From: Gemmatimonadales bacterium
GTDB taxonomy: Bacteria; Gemmatimonadota; Gemmatimonadetes; Gemmatimonadales; GWC2-71-9
Direction of reading: 5' to 3'
DNA length: 17,458 bases
Assembly (NCBI GenBank): GCA_025924275.1
Contig: JAICEH010000012.1
Location: 1 to 17,458 of the forward strand
Position 1 is the first letter of the stretch, and every line of letters begins with the position of its first letter. Positions 15,645-17,458 of this stretch are shown here, piece by piece. Made by a program: the position numbers and the translations under genes. Under the pieces are notes generated by a model. The model saw only the letters and a list, made by a program, of their open reading frames with translations, made no database searches and had not been told where the DNA came from.

Positions 15645-16823
15645 TCAACCCGCCCCGTCGAGGGCCGCGGCGAGGGCGAGCGCGTCCCGCACCGCGTCCG
15701 GCTCGTGCACCCGGAAGAGCCGGGCCCCGCGGTCCCACGCCAGCGCACACGCCGCGGCAGTGGCGCGGTCCCGGTCGCCCACGTCCCGGCCGGTGGCCTC
15801 CCCCAGGAACCGCTTGCGCGATGGCCCGACGAGGATCGGCCGGCCCAGTGCCAGGAGCGCCGAGAGTCGGTCGAGCAGCGCGAGCGACTGGGCCGGGGTC
15901 TTGGCGAAGCCGAGGCCGGGATCCACCACGATGCGGTCCGGCTCCACCCCGGCGGCGACCGCGGCGTCCACCCGCTCGCGGAGCTCCGCGACCACCGTCC
16001 CCACGACGTCCCCACCGTAGTCCGCCAGGTCGTAGCCGGCCAGGGTCTCGCCCGTGCCCCGCGAGTGCATCACCACCAGGCCGGCCCCCGCGCTCGCCAC
16101 GGCGGGGGCCATCTCCGGGTCGAGCCGGCCGCCGCTCACGTCGTTCACCGCCGCTGCCCCCGCGCCGAGCGCCGCCCGGGCCACCTCGGCCTTCATCGTG
16201 TCGACGCTGACGAGTGCGGCCGGGAAGCGGCGGACGATCTCCTCCACGACCGGCACCACCCGGCGGCGCTCCTCCGCCGCCGGCACCGGCGCGGGCCGGC
16301 CGGGACGGGTGGACTCCCCCCCGACGTCGAGCAGCACGGCGCCGGCTTCGAGCAGCGCCTCGGCCCGCGCCAGCGCCTGGGCCGGGGCGGCCCAGCGGCC
16401 GCCGTCGCTGAAGCTGTCCGGTGTCACGTTGAGGATGCCGACCAGGACGGGGCGCTCGAGCGGGAGCGGGCCGCGCGCGGTGACCCACGCCGCCGGCGGC
16501 TCGGCGGGCAGGGCCAGCCCCACCGCCACGGCGACCTCCGCCAGCTCCGGCGGGCCGCCCCAGGGTCGCGCCAGGGCCGAGAGCCGCGCACGGCTCCCGG
16601 CCACGACGGCCCACCCGGGCCCGGTGAGGACCTCGAGCCCGAGCGTGGCGGTGGCGTGGCGGCGGAGCGCCTCGAGGGTGGTGGGGGGAAGGCCGGCGAG
16701 TCGCACCGCGGCCGGGGCGAGCCCGGCCGCAGCCGCGTCGGCCCGGACCGGGTCCCAGCCCCCCTCCCGGAGCGCCTCCCGGACCGCCCGCGGCGCGTGG
16801 GTCGCGAGCGGGCTGCCGGTCAT
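15645..16823 (-). CDS. folP: Dihydropteroate synthase with N-terminal extension
   Basis: This enzyme condenses 4-aminobenzoate with dihydropterin pyrophosphate in folate synthesis and is the sulfonamide target. The catalytic barrel occupies about residues 122-390 and has every family motif: ILNVTPDSFSDGG (130-142), DVGGESTRPG (166-175), SVDTMK (206-211), NDVSGG (227-232), DPGLGFAKT (301-309) and GPSRKRFLG (333-341). The protein has 392 residues against a usual 270-290. The excess is an extension of about 118 residues (DPVRADAAAAGLAPAAV, EVLTGPGWAVVAGSRARL and so on) in good codon use and contiguous with the barrel. ATG at 16823 overlaps the ftsH TGA (ATGA). A start inside the extension is possible, but the sequence looks coding throughout. 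Function of the extension is unknown. Confidence 0.94.
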   Translation of the reverse strand: MTGSPLATHAPRAVREALREGGWDPVRADAAAAGLAPAAVRLAGLPPTTLEALRRHATATLGLEVLTGPGWAVVAGSRARLSALARPWGGPPELAEVAVAVGLALPAEPPAAWVTARGPLPLERPVLVGILNVTPDSFSDGGRWAAPAQALARAEALLEAGAVLLDVGGESTRPGRPAPVPAAEERRRVVPVVEEIVRRFPAALVSVDTMKAEVARAALGAGAAAVNDVSGGRLDPEMAPAVASAGAGLVVMHSRGTGETLAGYDLADYGGDVVGTVVAELRERVDAAVAAGVEPDRIVVDPGLGFAKTPAQSLALLDRLSALLALGRPILVGPSRKRFLGEATGRDVGDRDRATAAACALAWDRGARLFRVHEPDAVRDALALAAALDGAG

Positions 16824-17458
16824 GCGCCCGCAGGCTCGGCGGGCGGCGCCCCGAGGACCGGGGTCGGGCGCGGCGTCGCGGTCCCGGCGCGCGGGCCCGG
16901 CGCGGGCGGGAGTGCCGCCGCACTGGGCCGCGGCGGCAGCGTCTCGCCCCGCGCGAGGAGGTCGATCTCCTCCCGGTCGATGGTCTCGCGCTCGAGCAGC
17001 GCCTCGGCCATGCGGTCGAGGAGCGGGCGCTCGGCGGTGAGGATCGCGCTGGCCCGCGCGTACGCGGAGTCCACCAGGCGCTTGATCTCGCCGTCGACCA
17101 CCTCGCTCATCCGCTCGGACACCTCCCGGCGCTGCGAGATCTCCCGGCCGAGGAAGATCTCCTGCTCCCGGTCGCCCACGGCCACCACGCCCACCTTCTC
17201 GCTCATCCCGAACTGGGTCACCATCCGGCGCGCGATCGTGGTGGCCTGCTCGATGTCGTTGGTGGCGCCGGTGGTGACCTTGTCCGGTCCGAAGACCAGC
17301 TCCTCGGCCACCCGCCCGCCGAACGCCGCGGCCAGGCGCCCCTCCAGCCATCCCTTGGTGTAGTTGTGGCGGTCCTCCTCCGGCAGCCAGGTGGTGAGCC
17401 CGAGGGCCCGGCCGCGGGGGATGATCGTCACCTTGTGGAGCGGGTCGCTGCCCGGGAT
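16820..17458 (-). CDS. ftsH: ATP-dependent zinc metalloprotease FtsH, C-terminal fragment
   Basis: The window holds the last 212 residues of FtsH, a hexameric membrane AAA+ protease that degrades misfolded membrane proteins and selected regulators. The fragment begins at IPGSDPLHKVTIIPRG, inside the M41 peptidase domain just after where the HEXGH zinc site should lie. It includes the third zinc ligand (D68 of the fragment, in TTGATNDIEQAT) and the following helices to about residue 170. A proline/alanine-rich tail of about 40 residues (RPSAAALPPAPGPRAG and onward) ends the protein; such low-complexity tails are common in FtsH. AAA+ and transmembrane parts lie beyond the window edge. The stop overlaps the folP start as ATGA. 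Confidence 0.95.
   Translation of the reverse strand: MPGSDPLHKVTIIPRGRALGLTTWLPEEDRHNYTKGWLEGRLAAAFGGRVAEELVFGPDKVTTGATNDIEQATTIARRMVTQFGMSEKVGVVAVGDREQEIFLGREISQRREVSERMSEVVDGEIKRLVDSAYARASAILTAERPLLDRMAEALLERETIDREEIDLLARGETLPPRPSAAALPPAPGPRAGTATPRPTPVLGAPPAEPAGA

Noticed and set aside
15643..16923. Upstream extension of the CdaA frame to 16923
   Set aside because: The added part is an Arg/Gly/Pro-rich shadow of folP. The cyclase's first membrane helix begins just after 15642.
16824..17351. Upstream extension of the FolP frame to 17351
   Set aside because: It is a shadow of ftsH, whose M41 domain is unmistakable in the other frame. The ATGA overlap at 16823 marks the folP start.
1..17458. 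CRISPR arrays, tRNA or rRNA genes, insertion sequences, prophage
   Set aside because: No regularly spaced direct repeats, tRNA-like cloverleaf ends, rRNA sequence, transposase or phage proteins were recognised, and coding sequence covers nearly all of the window.

Overview
The window is a densely packed bacterial chromosomal segment with very high GC. Every convincing gene lies on the minus strand, so transcription runs from high to low coordinates. Gaps are a few bases to about 85 bases, and most junctions are overlaps of stop and start codons. The gene order (ftsH-folP-cdaA, then yggS-divIVA-ileS-dksA-lspA-rluD followed by che genes), the high GC and the c-di-AMP cyclase next to folP suggest Gemmatimonadota or a close relative. 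This is inference from gene content and order; no 16S or other phylogenetic marker was tested.

Region A (about 17458 down to 12482): the C-terminal part of FtsH (cut by the window edge), dihydropteroate synthase FolP with a long N-terminal extension, the diadenylate cyclase CdaA, and a large DUF2723-type membrane protein resembling a GT-C glycosyltransferase. They are joined by ATGA overlaps or near-overlaps and look like one operon. The operon ends at a perfect 12-bp GC hairpin (12440-12469).

Region B (about 12440 down to 6124): the PLP-homeostasis protein YggS, a DivIVA-like coiled-coil protein, isoleucyl-tRNA synthetase, a DksA/TraR zinc-finger protein, signal peptidase II (LspA) and an RluD-type pseudouridine synthase. 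The divIVA/ileS junction is odd. DivIVA has no stop and IleS no ordinary start there, yet one base difference at 11225 would create both as a GTGA overlap.

Region C (about 6131 down to 1): a compact chemosensory core, cheW, cheY, cheA and cheC, then a large two-block TPR protein and the start of a DUF4388 (PATAN)-like gene that meets an in-frame TAG near the window edge. No receptor, CheR, CheB, CheD or flagellar gene is present. A promoter-like element with a perfect 7-bp inverted repeat in its spacer lies inside the 3' end of rluD just before cheW. It may let the chemosensory module be regulated apart from the housekeeping genes upstream. PATAN-like and TPR neighbours suggest a non-flagellar output such as type IV pili or gliding, but this is inference.

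I saw no RNA genes, CRISPR arrays, insertion sequences or phage genes. There is no gene-free stretch longer than 300 bases. The most unusual points are the chemosensory module with its embedded promoter-like palindrome, the divIVA/ileS junction, and the interrupted DUF4388-like start.
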